A stretch of 64,000 nt of DNA from Anniella stebbinsi (lineage: Eukaryota > Chordata > Lepidosauria > Squamata > Anniellidae): contig JARDYH010000001.1 of the NCBI GenBank assembly GCA_029215795.1, forward strand, positions 181,729,654-181,793,653, given 5' to 3'. This document shows positions 1 to 64,000 of the stretch, one piece after another. How positions within the stretch are numbered: the first letter of the stretch is position 1; every line of letters starts with the position of its first letter. Position numbers and translations under genes: made by a program. The notes under the pieces are model-generated. The model saw only the letters and a list, made by a program, of their open reading frames with translations. It was not told where the DNA came from and did not search any database.

Positions 1-49
1 GGTTTGTTCATAAATAATCTAAAATTTAAAAGGTGGGATAAGCTATACT

Positions 50-55
50 TTTATT
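50..55 (-). promoter_or_regulatory. Candidate LETM1 polyadenylation signal (AATAAA)
   Basis: TTTATT on the plus strand reads AATAAA on the minus strand. It is the best-placed canonical hexamer downstream of the stop, with room for a cleavage site at about 25-40. The call rests on position and motif only. Confidence 0.4.
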
Positions 56-667
56 TAATAATTTGTTTTATGTAATAATTTAATCTTAGACAGATAAAAA
101 GGATTTTATACACAATCAAATGCACACACAAAATCACTAGCATTGCATGTTTACATTTAAATACACACTTTTTTTGTACTGCTCATGATGGTACAGATCT
201 CTTTTCCAGATGGAATACAACTCCATTTTGGAAAAAGTAACATGGCATGTCCCATGATGGTCCAGTTAAAATTCACACAATTCATGTGAAATTTCTTTGC
301 TAGTGTGGTGCCTATCAACCTATTTTGCCAATATGCACAAATTTACTATTCATCTTCTATTTGAAAGGAAACTTTATGTTTCCAGATTTCTATCTATGGG
401 TTTGCCTGCATCAACATAAAGTCTTTCTGGAAATTTTTACAAGGAACTTCAGGAAGGAGGGTATTCCCCCCTCCTCCAGTATCATAAGCAATGGAGTGCA
501 ATATACTTTTCCAAAGTAATGCCAGCCTAATTCAATCTATCCATGCTAGAACATCGAGGTGGCAACAAATTTGTATTCTTTGCCAATGACAAAGCTTTTA
601 GGAACATGTAACCTGGTTCCCTTAAGTCATATTGGACTACATAATTCCCAGCAGTGTAGGGGAGGCT

Positions 668-795
668 GATATAATACATTATTATTAATAATTATTTGCA
701 TTTATATACCGCCCCATAGCCGAAGCTCTCTGAGCAGTTTACAAAAATTAAAAACATTGAATATTAAAAAAACAATATACAAAATGCCCAAGATT
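668..795 (-). repeat. L2-type LINE 3' tail inside the LETM1 3'UTR
   Basis: The segment holds the signature ATACCGCCCCATAGCCGAAG followed by an AGCTCTCTGAGCAGTTTACA block. The same block is found at 37010 at the 3' end of an L2 copy that still has its reverse-transcriptase tail. An (ATT)n-like run marks the poly(A)-equivalent end, so the element lies on the minus strand. It is short and heavily truncated. Confidence 0.75.
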
Positions 796-2804
796 GAACA
801 AGATTATTAAGAGTTGGAAACTTATGACCAAAAGCTGAGGTCATCCACTCATCCCACTCCCTCAAAGACCATTATGCACAATCCAGTCCATGGAAGTATC
901 ACGACTCTCAGTGCCTAATCCATCCTGAACTACAAATCTGAGGATTTGCTGTAGAGCCCTCATTCTAAAAGTATAGATAGAAACCAACTACAAAGCTAAT
1001 AAAAATGAGGTCCTCCAGACCTTCTGGATGAACATCAATTTATCAAAACATAATTATAAAACATAATCTATATACCTGTTATGCATCATAAACGTATAGT
1101 AAAGAAAAGTGGACTTCTATACTTTTTCTTTGGACTGAAGAATGTCCAAAGTACTATGGAAACTTTAAGAATCCATAACAGAAAGGAAACTGAATTTACA
1201 AAAACCAGCTACTCAGAATTAAGTGTCAATTAATTTGAAAAATGACTTCCTTCCTGGGAAATGAACTTGAAAGCACCTTTAACTTTATTGGAAGTTTAAA
1301 GTAAAGCCAGTATGAATGTTTGGTTACCTAAAATAGTGTTGATATCCAGATTACTACTAAATGACAGAGAAATTGTTGCTAACAAAGAGAGTCAAATGAA
1401 AAATGAAGCTAAACAAGTCACTGATTAATTTGATCAGGTTTTTTACCAATCCTGCAGTAAGCAAGACAATGAAATTTTTTTTATGATGTTCCCAATTTAC
1501 TGAGTTAGTAATTTCATACCCAAAATGAAATTCAAGTGATTAGAAACACTCATTATATTATAAACAACATTCAGGTGCAGACAAAAAAGTTTTTCACAAT
1601 TTCAAATTAACAAAAATAATCAAGCTATAATTTTTTCCTTGTTATTTTACATGTAAGTTAGACCCCAATACAAAGCTATATTTTGAAAACACTTAAAGAG
1701 GCAATGTTTTAATTCCACAATATAATTTACTTTGTCAAACAAGCTTAATTCTCAGGCTTAAAGACACCCAAAGGACAGTCTTCAGGGAAATTGTGCATAA
1801 TTCATTTTGTTGTTACTAGTAGGAAATACTAACCCCCAAAAGTGAGCAATGACTTGATCTTGTACATCTACTTAAGGCCTGACGGTCTTCAGAGCACTCC
1901 CCACCCCCCGTGGACATCATGCATGTTACATAGCATATCATTCTGCCTGCAAATTCCCAATGGCCACCTTTCAGATGGGGAAGAGAAGTTGGCAGCTGCT
2001 GGAATTATTGATTACATTGTGGCTTTTAAAATGACAGAATCATTGATAGGAAATCTTATTATCAATAGGGAAAATGCGGTGGATGTTAGCTTAGATGGAT
2101 GAGGAGAATTGAAGCAGAGCAAGGAATTGAATTTCACTTTTTCAAAATGTGTGCTGGCAGCGGGATAGTACTGCATCCCTTTTTCTACTAACATTTTTCA
2201 GATATATTATTTAATGTTGAGAAACTGGCAAAGCATCATGTTCTGGGTTGGTTTTTTAAAAATTCTGGATAGCTCTAAAGTGTTAGTCTGGACTGTATAT
2301 TATGCCAAGGCAATAACAGAAACTTCAGAACACACACATTTGTCTGCAGAAGTGCTTTTAGATGTAGAAAACTTTTGAGTGGTCTCTATACTGGGAGTTT
2401 TTCTGTACAGATGTTCACTTCTTTGCCAAGTATTGAAGAGTAAGTTCATGCCAAATAAACACAACATTATTTAACAGGAAGCTGCTCGCTCCTTCTGCAA
2501 TGCAAGGAAATTCCTAATTTGTGTCATGATTTGTAACAAAAGTGTTCTAAATCAGTACAGCATGCCAAAGAACGCACATGGTTCCACAAGAAGGAATAAA
2601 TTCTTAAAACACCAAAACTATTCTTATCTTTGTGGAATGATAAGTTGCATGTGTTTGATCACAGAAATTTCTTTCTGTATCTTCAAAGAATATTTTTAAT
2701 CTTGATTTGCCAATAGATCACTGATGTTTCTCATCTCAAATAGTAGATGCTGGATAAGATACATAAGATGTTCCACTTAATTAGGTTTGGAATCAGACTG
2801 AACA

Positions 2805-63286
<60,482 letters not shown>

Positions 63287-63334
63287 CTGTAAAAAAAGTG
63301 AATGTTAGTATTTACATTGCATGCAGTACTTTAA

Positions 63335-63490
63335 AATTCATCCCATTTACTTTCACAATTACCCTGTGAAGTGCAACAGTAGCTTTACCAAGGACCACCC
63401 AAAAAGATTTGTGCGACTGAGTGGAGATTTGAGAACGCCTCCCATGTCCAAACCAGCCCTCTATCTAATGCACCATACAGACCCTCCTGA
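63335..63490 (-). repeat. MIR-like SINE fragment
   Basis: TTTCACAATTACCCTGTGAA and GAGTGGAGATTTGAGAACG have the outline of antisense MIR-type repeats. Low similarity. Confidence 0.4.
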
Positions 63491-64000
63491 CAAAAAAATG
63501 CTTATGCCTTCTACTTAGAATGCAGCAGCTGGGATTCACTCTCTCTGGCCTATTACTTATAGAATTATACTGGGGGAGGTAGTTACATGTCAGTAAATTG
63601 ATATGAACAAGTCTGTCATCTCTCCTCAGCGTTAGGGCATTACTTACTGAATAATATTTGGAGATGGATGAAGACTGGATGCTCTCTTCATTATATTAAA
63701 TTATATTATACATGTATAACTAACAAGCACACACACCAATGTTACCAAAGGGCTACCATTGATGATAATACGAGATACTTATGAAAAGGGAAATGTTTTT
63801 CAAAACACACTAAAGAGAGACAAATGGAAATAGCTGGGAGTTGTGATTTTATTGCCTAAACATTCAAGAAAAAAAGCAATGTTTTGGAGGAACTTCTTCC
63901 TTGAAAGGAGAAATGAAAAATATAATCGTGTTCCAGAGGTACCAAGAAGACAGGGGGAAAGAGAAGCAAGGAAGTAACATGACTAAGCAAGGAAGGCATT
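63491..64000. other. LETM1 first intron, no feature
   Basis: No exon 1, promoter or CpG island is seen. The LETM1 start must lie beyond the window. Confidence 0.6.

Larger units (their letters stand above)
1..2804 (-). other. LETM1: LETM1 3' untranslated region (probable)
   Basis: The sequence downstream of the LETM1 stop codon has no convincing coding potential and no splice-linked exon. A canonical AATAAA on the minus strand lies at 50-55, which would give a 3'UTR of about 2.75 kb, similar to the long 3'UTR known for mammalian LETM1. Long AT-rich stretches and one L2-type tail (about 668-795) lie within it. The extent is inferred; an earlier cleavage site cannot be excluded, and the true end could lie just outside the window. 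Confidence 0.5.

Overview
The window is vertebrate nuclear DNA, and the repeats point to a squamate reptile, most likely a lizard. It holds one protein-coding gene, LETM1 (mitochondrial inner-membrane cation/proton exchanger), on the minus strand. Twelve coding exons were placed by translation, by AG/GT splice sites and by phase agreement. They give 712 codons plus the stop. The start codon and first exon lie beyond position 64000. The last exon carries the stop codon at 2805-2807 and a probable 2.7-kb 3'UTR that reaches almost to position 1. No second gene, CRISPR array or bacterial-type feature was found.

Everything else is intron, and the introns are dense with transposable elements. In order: a broken Ty1/copia element (3.5-6.5 kb) carrying a CR1 fragment and another retroposon tail; a tRNA-derived SINE (9.4 kb); a nearly complete DIRS-type tyrosine-recombinase retrotransposon with inverted termini and internal complementary region (10.5-16.5 kb); CR1, L2 and palindromic DNA elements (17-25 kb); an L1 copy interrupted by a palindromic hAT-like element (25.4-28.8 kb); a Penelope-like element (30.2-31.8 kb); a second, internally deleted DIRS copy with an L2 inserted in it (34.0-38.5 kb); a head-to-head Penelope-derived palindrome with two hammerhead-ribozyme-like motifs, itself split by a 0.9-kb DNA element (39.3-41.3 kb); CR1-like, SINE and L2 copies (42-50 kb); then MITEs, a long L2 split by MITEs and a 147-bp tandem repeat (56-59.6 kb), and an L2 containing a solo LTR (59.7-60.5 kb).

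The squamate call rests on three things: the LETM1 exons are close to, but distinct from, the mammalian protein; CR1, L2, L1, Penelope, DIRS, copia and hAT-like elements occur together; and the tRNA-Ala-like SINE is of a reptilian kind. All repeat copies look inactive: every coding piece seen carries frameshifts, stops, deletions or a changed catalytic residue.

The best candidates for something little described are (1) a family of small elements with imperfect inverted ends, 3-bp target duplications and a locus-specific short word repeated in both orientations inside, and (2) the paired hammerhead-like motifs in the arms of the Penelope-derived palindrome. Assignments of repeats to named families come from recognition of sequence and motifs, not from a database search.
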